Positions 53,379 through 62,334 of a DNA stretch of 64,000 nucleotides are shown here, in pieces. A program made the translations under genes and the position numbers. Location: positions 1 through 64,000 of the forward strand of contig RJAE01000015.1 of NCBI GenBank assembly GCA_004000035.1. The letters run 5' to 3'. Each line of letters starts with the position of its first letter. The stretch's first letter is position 1. A model generated the notes under the pieces. That model searched no databases, was not told the origin of the DNA, and was given only the letters and a program-made list of their open reading frames with translations. Origin of the DNA: Arthrobacter sulfonylureivorans (GTDB taxonomy: Bacteria > Actinomycetota > Actinomycetes > Actinomycetales > Micrococcaceae).

Positions 53379-55013
53379 ATGCACACCGACAACATCGAGA
53401 ACCTGACCGACCGGGAGTTTGACTACATCGTGGTCGGCGGCGGGTCTGCCGGGGCCGCCGTCGCCGCCCGGCTGAGCGAAGACCCCGCAGTGTCCGTGGC
53501 GCTGGTGGAGGCCGGCCCGGACGACCGCGGCGTGCCCGAGGTGCTGCAGCTGGACCGCTGGATGGAGCTGCTCGAATCCGGCTACGACTGGGACTACCCG
53601 ATTGAGCCGCAGGAAAACGGCAACTCCTTCATGCGCCACTCCCGCGCCAAGGTGATGGGCGGCTGCTCCAGCCACAACTCCTGCATCGCCTTCTGGGCCC
53701 CGCGCGAGGACCTGGACGAATGGGAGTCCAAGCACGGCGCCGCCGGCTGGAACGCCGAGGCTGCTTACCCGCTGTATCAGCGGCTGGAGACCAACGAAGA
53801 CGCCGGCCCGGATGCTCCGCACCACGGCGACGCCGGCCCCGTGCACGTGATGAACGTGCCCCCGGTGGACCCCACCGGCGTCGCACTGCTGGACGCCTGC
53901 GAGCAGGTGGGCATTCCGCGCGCCAAGTTCAACGATGGCAGCACCGTGGTCAACGGCGCCAACTTCTTCCAGATCAACCGGCGGGCGGACGGCACGCGTT
54001 CCTCCAGTTCCGTGTCCTACATCCACCCGATCATCGAGCGGGAAAACTTCACCTTGCTGACCGGTCTGCGCGCCCGCCGGCTGGTGTTCGACGCGGACAA
54101 GCGCTGCACCGGCGTCGAGATCGTGGACAACGCCTTCGGCCGCACGTACACGCTGTCCGCCCGGCAGGAGGTGGTGCTCTCCACAGGCGCCATCGACTCG
54201 CCGAAGCTGCTGATGCTCTCCGGCATCGGCCCCGCCGCCCACCTGGCGGAGCACGGCATCGACGTGCTGGTGGACTCCCCCGGCGTCGGCGAACACCTGC
54301 AGGATCACCCGGAGGGCGTGGTCCAGTTCGAAGCGAAGCAGCCGATGGTCACCGAATCCACCCAGTGGTGGGAGATCGGTATCTTCACGCCCACCGAGGA
54401 TGGCCTGGACCGCCCCGACCTGATGATGCACTACGGCTCCGTGCCGTTCGACATGAACACGCTCCGGCACGGCTACCCCACCACGGAGAACGGCTTCAGC
54501 CTCACGCCGAACGTCACGCACGCCCGCTCCCGCGGCACCGTCCGGCTGCGCAGCCGCGACTTCCGTGACAAGCCTATGGTCGATCCCCGGTACTTCACCG
54601 ACCCCGAAGGCCACGACATGCGTGTCATGGTGGCCGGCATCCGCAAGGCCCGCGAAATCGCCGCCCAGCCGGCCATGGCCGAGTGGGCCGGGCGCGAGCT
54701 TTCCCCCGGCATCGAGGCGCAGACCGACGAGGAGCTGCAGGACTACATCCGCAAGACGCACAACACCGTCTACCATCCCGTCGGCACCGTCCGGATGGGC
54801 CCGCTAGACGATGACATGTCGCCGCTGGACCCCGCGCTGCGGGTCAAGGGCGTCACCGGCCTGCGCGTTGCGGATGCCTCGGTCATGCCCGAGCACGTGA
54901 CCGTCAATCCCAACCTCACCGTCATGATGATCGGCGAGCGCTGCGCCGACCTGATCCGCGGCGGCCGGGCCAGTGAACCAGCGACGGCGGCGGCAGGCTC
55001 GGTGCGAGGCTAA
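53379..55013 (+). CDS. betA: Choline dehydrogenase (GMC oxidoreductase)
   Basis: The 544-residue GMC flavoprotein has the FAD motif VVGGGSAGAAVAARLSE near residue 17, KVMGGCSSHN near 88, the second GMC signature STGAIDSPKLLMLSGIGP near 268, and HPVGTVRMGP near 468 with the catalytic His. It oxidises choline to betaine aldehyde at the membrane or in the cytoplasm. The ATG directly follows the betB stop and AAGGAG lies in betB's last codons. The C-terminal Ala-rich tail is an extra over the E. coli enzyme. Confidence 0.9.
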   Translation: MHTDNIENLTDREFDYIVVGGGSAGAAVAARLSEDPAVSVALVEAGPDDRGVPEVLQLDRWMELLESGYDWDYPIEPQENGNSFMRHSRAKVMGGCSSHNSCIAFWAPREDLDEWESKHGAAGWNAEAAYPLYQRLETNEDAGPDAPHHGDAGPVHVMNVPPVDPTGVALLDACEQVGIPRAKFNDGSTVVNGANFFQINRRADGTRSSSSVSYIHPIIERENFTLLTGLRARRLVFDADKRCTGVEIVDNAFGRTYTLSARQEVVLSTGAIDSPKLLMLSGIGPAAHLAEHGIDVLVDSPGVGEHLQDHPEGVVQFEAKQPMVTESTQWWEIGIFTPTEDGLDRPDLMMHYGSVPFDMNTLRHGYPTTENGFSLTPNVTHARSRGTVRLRSRDFRDKPMVDPRYFTDPEGHDMRVMVAGIRKAREIAAQPAMAEWAGRELSPGIEAQTDEELQDYIRKTHNTVYHPVGTVRMGPLDDDMSPLDPALRVKGVTGLRVADASVMPEHVTVNPNLTVMMIGERCADLIRGGRASEPATAAAGSVRG

Positions 55014-55028
55014 CCGACTGGCGGCCGG

Positions 55029-55064
55029 AAGGCGGGGCGTCGTCGGATGACGATTCCCCGCCTT
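55029..55064. terminator. Terminator of the bet operon
   Basis: Arms AAGGCGGGG at 55029-55037 and CCCCGCCTT at 55056-55064 with an inner CGTC/GACG pairing, 15 bases after the betA stop. The 55065-55341 remainder of the gap holds an ACGACGGCGGTGCCC motif and no gene. Confidence 0.75.
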
Positions 55065-55341
55065 TCGTGCCTTCTGCGGGCAGTACGACGGCGGTGCCCG
55101 GCACCCCGCGCGAGGGTTGGCTCTTGCCGACCAGACCGGACCTTCGATGAGGTGAGCCGGCTCCGCAAATCCTGTGCCCGAAACCTCTACCGCAGGGCCC
55201 CTGGAGCTTCTACGCTTTCTATACTGCTCCATCTGTGGGGAAGGAGGGGTGTGGGAACCGCCGGCGTCGGGGTATGCCTGCCCGACGCCCCGCCGGAGGG
55301 ATTTCACCCGGATCCGTCGGCCGGTTTCCGCGCAACGGATC

Positions 55342-57417
55342 ATGTGGCCCTTTCGACGCAACAGGCCTGAAGAGGTCGAGTTCGATGAACTGATGGAGAC
55401 TGCCCGCCACCCGAAGAAGAAGCGCCGGCGCCGGCGCCTCGACTTGTGGCTGGTGAGCGTGGCAGTGGCGGCCTTCGCCGCGGGCGCACTCGTGGCTCCG
55501 GCGGCGGTAGGGGTCTCCGTCGTCGGAAATTCCGTCCTCGACATGTGGCAAACCCTGCCCACTAATCTGCCGGTGAATCGCCCGTTAGCGCAGCATACGG
55601 TCCTATTGGACAAGGACGGCAAGGAATTCGCCCGGTTCTACAGCGAGAACCGGGTTGATGTTGAGCTGGACCAGGTGTCGGAGGCCTTCAAGAAGACCCT
55701 GGTCAGCACAGAGGACGCCCGCTTCTACGAACACGGCGGTGTGGACCCCCTCGGCATCACCCGGGCCCTGTTCCACAACATCACCAGCAGTGACGTCCAG
55801 GGCGCTTCCACCCTCACCCAACAACTGGTCCAGAACATCCTGATCAACCATGCACGGAACCAGGAGGAGGATAACGTCGCTGTCGGCGACACCTACAACG
55901 CCAAAATCCGGGAAATGAAGTATGCCGTCGCTTTGGAGAAACAGCTGCCCAAGGATGAGATTCTGCTGCGCTACATGAACGCCGTCTATTTCGGGAACCG
56001 CGCCTATGGGGTGGAGGCAGCGGCCCGCTTCTACTTCAGCACGACGGCGGCGAAGCTCGACTATGCGCAATCCGCGCTGTTGGTCGGCCTGCTCAAGGCG
56101 CCGACAGCTCTCGACCCGTTCACCCACCCCGACGCCGCCACGGAGCGGCGCAACACCGTACTGGATGTGCTGGAAAGGCAGGGGGTATTGCCGGCCGACC
56201 AAGCGCAGGCGGCTCGCGAGGCCCCACTGGGCGTGAAGCGGGGCGACGAGCCGTCCGGCTGCGGCGGGTCCAAATATCCGTTCTACTGTGAGGCGGTCCG
56301 GGAAGAAATCCTGTCCAACCCGGCCTTCGGCAAGACCGCGAAAATCCGAGAGCAGCGCTTCAACCTGGGCGGCCTGACCTTGACCACCGCCCTGGACCGG
56401 AAGGCCGCGGACGCGGCGCAAAAAGCCGTCGAAAGGGCACTGGGCAACGGCAACCGGGCGGCCCTGGGCACCGCCGTCGTGCAGCCGGGAACCGGCCATG
56501 TGGCCGCCATCGCGCAGAACCGTGTCTGGGGCAAGGGCAAAGGCAAGACCCAGGTGGTCTACGTCCGCAACGCCTTCCAAGTCGGGTCGGCCATGAAGCC
56601 GATTGTGCTCGCCACCGCGCTCACGCAGGGCATTCATACCTCCACCAAGTTCCGCGCCGACGGCCCCTATCGCTCACGGAAACTGGCAAACCCGAAGGGT
56701 GGCTACATCAACTACGACAACGTTGACTACGGAGTCATCAACGCGTACCAAGCCATCCGCGCCTCGGTGAATATCTATTTCATCAAACTCGTCGAGCGTG
56801 TCGGTGTCATCAACGCGGCCAAAATGGCCAACAAGCTGGGCATCACGTCCATCAACCCCGACAAGCTGACCGGCAGGGAAGGATCCCTCGCCCTCGGCGC
56901 CTACGAGGTCACGCCGCTGCAAATGGCCAGCGCCTACGCCGCGTTCATGACCAACGGCACGGTGTGCAAACCGGTCACCGTCATCAAGGCAGTCCAAAAC
57001 GAGCCGAAGAAGGAGCTGCCCGTTCCGGACCCCGATTGTCACCGCGCCATCGAAGCCGCTGTGGCGGACACCGTGGCGGATGTGCTCAAGGAGCCCTTCA
57101 ACCCGCGAGGAACCCTGGGACCGCGCATCGAACTCCAGGGCAACCGGGAGGCCGGGGCCAAGACCGGAACCACCAACGACTTCGCTGCGAACTGGATTGT
57201 CGGCGGAACGCCACAGCTCGTGGCCGCCGTTTGGCTTGGTGACCCCCGAGGCGGGGCCCAGTACCCCCTGACGAAACTCAAGGCCTACGGCAAGACATAC
57301 AGAGACCTGACCGGTTCCGAAGTCGCCGCGCCTGTCTGGAAGGAAACCATGGACGGCGCGCTCAAGGGCGAGAAGAAAATCCAGTTGCCCGAAGCCCGCC
57401 GCTCGCTGACCAAATAG
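55342..57417 (+). CDS. Class A penicillin-binding protein (bifunctional PBP1)
   Basis: The 691-residue protein has a cytoplasmic Arg/Lys-rich segment, one membrane helix (about residues 38-62), a glycosyltransferase-51 domain with TEDARFYEHGGVD near 130 and GASTLTQQLVQN near 155, and a transpeptidase domain. The transpeptidase motifs are SAMK (Ser-x-x-Lys, near 415), SVN (near 475) and KTGTT (near 610). It polymerises and cross-links peptidoglycan outside the membrane. No PASTA domain follows. The ATG at 55342 puts the membrane anchor near the terminus; the ribosome site is weak and an upstream frame starts at 55174. Confidence 0.9.
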   Translation: MWPFRRNRPEEVEFDELMETARHPKKKRRRRRLDLWLVSVAVAAFAAGALVAPAAVGVSVVGNSVLDMWQTLPTNLPVNRPLAQHTVLLDKDGKEFARFYSENRVDVELDQVSEAFKKTLVSTEDARFYEHGGVDPLGITRALFHNITSSDVQGASTLTQQLVQNILINHARNQEEDNVAVGDTYNAKIREMKYAVALEKQLPKDEILLRYMNAVYFGNRAYGVEAAARFYFSTTAAKLDYAQSALLVGLLKAPTALDPFTHPDAATERRNTVLDVLERQGVLPADQAQAAREAPLGVKRGDEPSGCGGSKYPFYCEAVREEILSNPAFGKTAKIREQRFNLGGLTLTTALDRKAADAAQKAVERALGNGNRAALGTAVVQPGTGHVAAIAQNRVWGKGKGKTQVVYVRNAFQVGSAMKPIVLATALTQGIHTSTKFRADGPYRSRKLANPKGGYINYDNVDYGVINAYQAIRASVNIYFIKLVERVGVINAAKMANKLGITSINPDKLTGREGSLALGAYEVTPLQMASAYAAFMTNGTVCKPVTVIKAVQNEPKKELPVPDPDCHRAIEAAVADTVADVLKEPFNPRGTLGPRIELQGNREAGAKTGTTNDFAANWIVGGTPQLVAAVWLGDPRGGAQYPLTKLKAYGKTYRDLTGSEVAAPVWKETMDGALKGEKKIQLPEARRSLTK

Positions 57418-57457
57418 TCACCGCCCCAAATAGACACCGCCGTCTGGCGCCCGTCCC

Positions 57458-57497
57458 TCTTTGCCAGCAAGGTTGCGTCTTTGCCAGCAAGGTTGCG
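57458..57497. repeat. Perfect 20-base tandem duplication before the GntR gene
   Basis: Two identical adjacent 20-mers occupy 57458-57477 and 57478-57497, each beginning TCTTTGCC. They lie 64 bases before the GntR start. They may be a duplicated operator half or a replication slippage product. Confidence 0.8.
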
Positions 57498-57560
57498 CCG
57501 TTGCCTGATCCAGCACATAGGGTTGATTGATCACCACTTGAACTGGAGGACCGACCACCG

Positions 57561-58298
57561 ATGGCTTCTGGCGAACTCGACTACTCGTCCGGGGTCCCGC
57601 TGTACCGGCAGATCAAGGAGATCCTGCGCCGGGAGATCGCGGACGGTGCGGCGGATCCGCAGAAGCCTATGACGGAGGCCCAGCTGCTCAGCCGGTTCGA
57701 GGTTAGCCGCGCGCCCATCAGGCAAGCGCTCATGGAGCTAACCAGTGACGGGTACGTCTACCGCAAACAGGGCAAAGGCACCTTCCCGGCCAGAGGACTC
57801 CGGGTGCACCGCCCGGCCGACGTCCAGTCCGGACGTTTTTATCAGTTCCTGGTAGACAGCGGGATGCACCCGTCGTCGAAAGTTTCCGTCCCTGAATGGG
57901 TGGAACCGCCCGCCGAAGTCGGCCAGTTGCTGGGCACGGACGAGCACGAGCGGCTCTTGCATTTCACCCGTCTGATTTCGGTCGAGGGCGCGCCGCTGGC
58001 CGAGGCGAACGTGTACATCCGCGCGCCGCGCGACTTCAACCCCACGGTGCAGGAATTGGAAGAGAGCGGCTCGGCCTTCGAACTGCTGGAGCAGGGCTAT
58101 GGCATCACGCTGGGCCGATCGGAACACGAAGCCTGGGCGACGGCGGCGACGGCCGACCACGCTGCGACCTTGGGCGTCAATGAGGGAAGTCCGCTGCTGG
58201 TCATCGACACGATCTTCCGCACCGCCGGCGGCCGTCCCATCGGCTGGCGCTCTGCCCTGCATCACGCCGAAAACTTCAAATACCGCTTCACCCAGTAG
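57561..58298 (+). CDS. GntR-family (UTRA/HutC type) transcriptional regulator
   Basis: The 245-residue protein has a winged helix at residues about 8-75 (with SRFEVSRAPIRQALMELTSDGYV) and a UTRA effector domain after it, typical of the HutC subfamily, ending with RSALHHAENFKYRF. HutC regulators usually repress a neighbouring catabolic operon and respond to its substrate. The phosphotriesterase operon 0.8 kb downstream, with an operator-like palindrome, is the best target; the bet operon upstream is the second choice. GGAGG precedes the ATG by eight bases. Confidence 0.85.
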   Translation: MASGELDYSSGVPLYRQIKEILRREIADGAADPQKPMTEAQLLSRFEVSRAPIRQALMELTSDGYVYRKQGKGTFPARGLRVHRPADVQSGRFYQFLVDSGMHPSSKVSVPEWVEPPAEVGQLLGTDEHERLLHFTRLISVEGAPLAEANVYIRAPRDFNPTVQELEESGSAFELLEQGYGITLGRSEHEAWATAATADHAATLGVNEGSPLLVIDTIFRTAGGRPIGWRSALHHAENFKYRFTQ

Positions 58299-58386
58299 CA
58301 CCCCGGCGGTCTCCCGCTGGGAACTCCATCCTCACGCCTCACTCAGCTCAGCAGGCGGAACGGTGAGGTGCGTCGAGTCGACTGAC

Positions 58387-58746
58387 TCAAACCTTGTCTG
58401 AAGGCAGTTGTTGTAGCCGCCATGCGATGATCTCGCGGATGAGCTCAGTCGGGAGCGGGGCATCATGGCGCAACTGTATAAGGTGCTCGGTGGTTCCATA
58501 TGCGGCCAGCTCTGTCGAGAAATGCGCGATCGCCTCTGGAGTCGGATAGAACCCGATGTGGCGCTTTGTTCCGGTGAAGAAAAACAACGGCTCGGTGCCG
58601 AGCTTGAAGGTCGGCATACGCCAACTGATCGATTCTTCCGCTTCATCGGGCACGGCCGTCCGGATCAGTTCATACACGGACAGCAGTCGATCCCGCACAT
58701 CGCCGTCGTACCGGTCGATGTACTCGCTGATCGAACTCGCAGTCAT
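58387..58746 (-). CDS. DUF1801/YdhG-like small protein
   Basis: The 119-residue protein has the DUF1801 pattern: an early helix with ISEYIDRYDGDVRDRLLSV, ISWRMPTFKL near residue 45 and HIGFYPTPEAI near 65, the frataxin-like fold seen in YdhG. Function unknown; some members bind iron. The ATG at 58746 follows AAAAGGGAG. It interrupts the plus-strand run between the GntR gene and the PTE operon. Confidence 0.75.
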   Translation of the reverse strand: MTASSISEYIDRYDGDVRDRLLSVYELIRTAVPDEAEESISWRMPTFKLGTEPLFFFTGTKRHIGFYPTPEAIAHFSTELAAYGTTEHLIQLRHDAPLPTELIREIIAWRLQQLPSDKV

Positions 58747-58890
58747 GGTGGTCTCCCTTTTCGCGACGTCAGGCGGGGGCGACGGTCGCATCTTGAGCGA
58801 TGGTGAACGCCGATCATACGACAGTTGCACCGATAGATCGCCGCCGTCGAAGATCACCGACGTGCCCAGAACAATCGGTCGGTAATGGCA

Positions 58891-58918
58891 TTGACTTTCA
58901 CCTGACATCGTGTAAACC
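58891..58918 (+). promoter_or_regulatory. Promoter of the phosphotriesterase-fold operon
   Basis: TTGACT at 58891-58896 and TAAACC at 58913-58918 with a 16-base spacer; the -10 lies inside the operator-like palindrome. It gives a 5' leader of about 170 bases before the first gene. Confidence 0.4.
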
Positions 58919-58927
58919 TAGTTTACA
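58911..58927. promoter_or_regulatory. Operator-like palindrome before the PTE operon
   Basis: TGTAAAC and GTTTACA are perfect 7-base arms around CTA, overlapping the predicted -10 element. A GntR-type repressor, probably the protein encoded at 57561, is a likely ligand. Confidence 0.6.
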
Positions 58928-59098
58928 GGTAATCGAGGTCACACTCACAGTCCGTCGGCATCCAGCCGCTCGGCGCTTGCTTCCTTCGTTTACCGACGCC
59001 TGCACCGAGTTCGGCGAGGATTTAATCCAGAGGTCGCGGTGCATGATCCTTCCCAACGCGTGGCGCCCCGGCGTGACGTAGAACGAAAGGTTGTGCCG

Positions 59099-60082
59099 AT
59101 GACGGATACAACGACTTCCCCCACCGAAACCGTCAACACGGTCCTTGGACCCGTTCCCGCTCACGAGCTGGGCGTGGTCGCGGTCCACGAATCCCTGCTC
59201 TCCGTGCTCCCGGGCGCGCAGTACGCCCCGGACATCTCGATGGACCGGGCCGAGATCTTCGAGGCCCTGGCCTCGAAACTCACCGACTTCCGCAACAAGG
59301 GCGGCAAGACCATCGTGGACAGCACGGGAATGTTCCACGGCCGCGACCTCAAGCTCTACGAGGCACTGTCCCGCTCCACCGGCGTGCACATCATCGCCTC
59401 CACCGGGCTGGGCCCGGAGGAAGAACTCGGCGGCTACTTCCTGACGCCGCAGACCAACCCGCCCACGCCGTGGCCGGCCGAGAAGTTCGAGGACCTCTTC
59501 GGCAAGGAGGTCACCGAGGGCATGGTGGTCCCCCGGGTTGAACGCCGCGCCGCCGCCGGGATCGTCACCACCACCGCAGACCGCTCCGGCATGACTCCTA
59601 CCGAGGAGTCCCTGTTCCGCGGCTCCGCCCGCGCCGCCAAGAACACCGGTGTGCCGGTCTCCATCCGCTTCGGCGCCGACGTCCTGCACGACCTGGACGT
59701 GGTCCTCGACGAGCAGATCGACGCCGACCGCGTGCTCGTCGGCGACCTGGACCGCAAGGACGCCGCCAAGTTCGCCCTCGAGATCGCGGGCCGCGGAGCC
59801 TTCGTCGGGATCGACCATGTAGGCCTGGACGACGACGGGGACTACCTCAGCGACCGCGAGCGCGCCGGCCTGGTGCTGGAACTCGTCAAGGCCGGCCACG
59901 CGGACAAGATCATCCTCTCCGGCAACTCGATCGGCGTAGCCAAGGGGCTGCCGGAGTACAACCTCCCGTACAGCCACGTGCTGACCACCTTCGTGCCTTT
60001 CCTCAAGGACCAAGGCCTGAGCGACGACGACGCGCAGCGCATCCTGGTGGACAACCCGCGCCGCCTGCTGACGGTGCGCTGA
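59099..60082 (+). CDS. Phosphotriesterase-fold protein lacking metal ligands (predicted pseudoenzyme)
   Basis: The 327-residue protein aligns over its full length with the intact neighbour at 60146, but where that protein has His24, Lys137, His171, His197 and Asp264 this one has Ser32, Thr157, Arg190, Asp216 and Asn276; only His30 (VHES) is kept. A binuclear metal site is therefore not expected, so it probably binds a ligand, stabilises the active partner or uses unknown chemistry. GAAAGG precedes the ATG at 59099; the in-frame ATG 59039 is upstream of any site. Its 3' end is 63 bases from the partner's TTG. Confidence 0.85.
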   Translation: MTDTTTSPTETVNTVLGPVPAHELGVVAVHESLLSVLPGAQYAPDISMDRAEIFEALASKLTDFRNKGGKTIVDSTGMFHGRDLKLYEALSRSTGVHIIASTGLGPEEELGGYFLTPQTNPPTPWPAEKFEDLFGKEVTEGMVVPRVERRAAAGIVTTTADRSGMTPTEESLFRGSARAAKNTGVPVSIRFGADVLHDLDVVLDEQIDADRVLVGDLDRKDAAKFALEIAGRGAFVGIDHVGLDDDGDYLSDRERAGLVLELVKAGHADKIILSGNSIGVAKGLPEYNLPYSHVLTTFVPFLKDQGLSDDDAQRILVDNPRRLLTVR

Positions 60083-60145
60083 CCGCCCGAGGCGAGCACC
60101 GCCGTCGTACATCAACAAAGCTTTTCTAATCACGAGGTGAGGGTC

Positions 60146-61099
60146 TTGACCAAAGTAAACACTGTGCTGGGAACCATCCCGGCTGAAGAACTGGAAATCG
60201 TGGCGGTCCACGAACACATCGGCTACGGCATGCCCGGCTCCGAACTGGACTCGAAGTGGTGGAAGTCGCCGGAACAGGCCTACGAGGAAACCGTGCCGAA
60301 GCTGCGGAAGTTCCGCGAGTACGGCGGCGGCACGTTCGTGGACGCCACCGGCATCTGCAACGGCCGCGACATCGACTACTACCGGTCGCTGTCCAAGAAG
60401 ACCGGCGTCCACATTGTGGCCTGCACCGGCTTCGTCGGCGGCGACACCGCCCTGCCGCACTTCTCGCGGGCCTCGGTGGACTACCTGGCGAAGGTGTTCA
60501 TCCACGAGATCACCGTGGGCATCGGCGACACCGGCGCCAAGGCCGGCGTCATCAAGGTTGGCGTCAGCCGCGGCGGCAAGATGACCGAACTGGACAAGCG
60601 CATCTACCGGGCCGCGGCGCGCGCCGCCGTCATCACCGGGGTGCCGATCCTGACCCACCTGGCGATCGACCCGGAACCGGCCGTGAACATCTTCAACGAA
60701 GAGGGCCTTGACTTGGACCGTGTGCTCTTCGGCCACGCCGACGACGGCCTGAACGCGCCGATCACCCCGCACGACTGGATCTACGAGCAGGGCGGCCGCA
60801 TCGGCTTCGACACCTTCGGCTACGACCTCGAACTGCCGGACCCGCCGTTCTGGGGCCGCAAGCGCGCCGAGCGGATGGAGCACTTCGTCAACCTGGTGAA
60901 CAAGGGCTACGCGGACAAGCTGCTGGTCTCGGCCGACGCCAACTGCAGCCCGCTGGGCTGGCCGGGCGTGAAGGGCCACACCATTAACTACATCTTTGAG
61001 GACATGCTGCCCGACATGCGTGCCGCCGGCATCGACGACGCCACCATCAAGCTGCTGCTGGAAACCAACCCGGCCGACTTCCTGTCCATCAAGGCCTAA
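60146..61099 (+). CDS. Phosphotriesterase-family metal hydrolase (lactonase-like)
   Basis: The 317-residue protein has the full PTE metal set: His22 and His24 in AVHEHIG, the carboxylatable Lys137 in GVIKVG, His171 in LTHLAI, His197 in FGHADD and Asp264 in SADANC. PTE-fold proteins hydrolyse phosphotriesters, but most bacterial members are lactonases. Context with a flavin monooxygenase and an esterase favours a lactone formed or used in a catabolic route. TTG 60146 is preferred because GAGGTGAGG is then eight bases upstream; GTG 60137 lies inside that site. Confidence 0.85.
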   Translation: MTKVNTVLGTIPAEELEIVAVHEHIGYGMPGSELDSKWWKSPEQAYEETVPKLRKFREYGGGTFVDATGICNGRDIDYYRSLSKKTGVHIVACTGFVGGDTALPHFSRASVDYLAKVFIHEITVGIGDTGAKAGVIKVGVSRGGKMTELDKRIYRAAARAAVITGVPILTHLAIDPEPAVNIFNEEGLDLDRVLFGHADDGLNAPITPHDWIYEQGGRIGFDTFGYDLELPDPPFWGRKRAERMEHFVNLVNKGYADKLLVSADANCSPLGWPGVKGHTINYIFEDMLPDMRAAGIDDATIKLLLETNPADFLSIKA

Positions 61100-61212
61100 A
61101 CCACAACCCTCCATCCGCACCCCGCCACGCCATAGACGACGACGGCGGGACCCCACCATCCATCTCACCCCCGAGGTCGCCCCCGCGGCGTCCAGTGAAG
61201 GAACACAGAATC

Positions 61213-62334
61213 ATGAAGACTTCCGACATCCAGAACCTGAAGGTTGCCGTCGTTGGCGGCGGCTACGCCGGCGCTTCCGCCGCTCTGGCCCTGCTCCAGC
61301 TCGGCGCCGACGTCCACGTCTACGAGCAGGCCCCCGAGCTGGGCGAAGTAGGAGCCGGCATCGGCCTGCGGCCGCCGACGGTCGAGGTGCTGCGCAAGTG
61401 GGGCGTGTTCGAAGAGTTCGCCAAGGTTTCCGCCCCCTCGGACGCCATCGAGGTCTACCAGTCCAACGGCGAGCTCATCGCCCGCGATCCGTGGCCGGGC
61501 ATCAACGAGTACGAGCAGACCAACCACTGCCGCATGGTCCACCGCGGCGACGTCATCGAGACCCTGCTGCGCCTGCTGCCGGCCGAGCGCGTGCACATCG
61601 GCCACAAGATGATCACCGTCACCGACAACGGCGACTCCGCCACCGTGAAGTTCGAGAACGGCGTCGAGGTCACCGCCGATCTGGTCCTGGGCGCCGACGG
61701 CATCCGATCCAGCGTCCGCAACCAGATCTTCGGCGAAGTCCAGCCGGTGTTCTCCCACACCATCGCCATGCGCGCCGTGATCTCCGCCGATGACGCCTAC
61801 GGCCTGGTGGAGAACGACAACTTCCGCGTCTACGTGGGCCTGAACGGCACCACCGTGTACTTCCTGCCGCTGCGCCACCGCAACCAGGTGTCCTTCGACA
61901 TCACCGCCCCCAGCGACGACACCGCCTGGGCGCCGGAGGTCACGCACGAATACATCGGAGCGCTGCTGGAGGGCTTCGACGAGCGGCTGCAGAAGATCGG
62001 CCAGGAACTGGACATCGCCTCGATGACCAACCGCGGCGTCTACGACATCGAGAAGCAGCCGAACTGGCACACCAACAGCGTTGCCCTGGTGGGCGATGCC
62101 GCGCACGCCATGCTGCACCACCAGGGCCAGGGCGCCAACTCCGCCATGCAGGACGCCGCCTGGTTGGCCGACGCCATCAAGGACGGCGCCGACCTGCAGG
62201 ATGCCCTGCGCACCTACCAGGCCAAGCGCAAGCCGATCACTGACGTGCTGCAGGACATCTCCCGCAAGCCGTTCGACATCGGTGATTCCTTCCCGGAGAC
62301 CACGTCCTTCGAGAAGGGTGCGGGTGTCGAGTGA
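61213..62334 (+). CDS. FAD-dependent aromatic-ring monooxygenase (group A)
   Basis: The 373-residue protein has VAVVGGGYAGASAALALLQLG near residue 12, the DG motif in LVLGADGIRSSVR near 160 and the FAD phosphate motif in ALVGDAAHAMLHHQGQGANSAMQDA near 295, where HHQGQGA replaces the usual PYQGQGA. It is the size and layout of salicylate 1-hydroxylase, 3-hydroxybenzoate 6-hydroxylase and NicC. It would hydroxylate an aromatic or N-heterocyclic ring with NAD(P)H and O2. ATG 61213 follows AAGGAAC at somewhat long spacing. Its stop overlaps the esterase GTG. Confidence 0.8.
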   Translation: MKTSDIQNLKVAVVGGGYAGASAALALLQLGADVHVYEQAPELGEVGAGIGLRPPTVEVLRKWGVFEEFAKVSAPSDAIEVYQSNGELIARDPWPGINEYEQTNHCRMVHRGDVIETLLRLLPAERVHIGHKMITVTDNGDSATVKFENGVEVTADLVLGADGIRSSVRNQIFGEVQPVFSHTIAMRAVISADDAYGLVENDNFRVYVGLNGTTVYFLPLRHRNQVSFDITAPSDDTAWAPEVTHEYIGALLEGFDERLQKIGQELDIASMTNRGVYDIEKQPNWHTNSVALVGDAAHAMLHHQGQGANSAMQDAAWLADAIKDGADLQDALRTYQAKRKPITDVLQDISRKPFDIGDSFPETTSFEKGAGVE

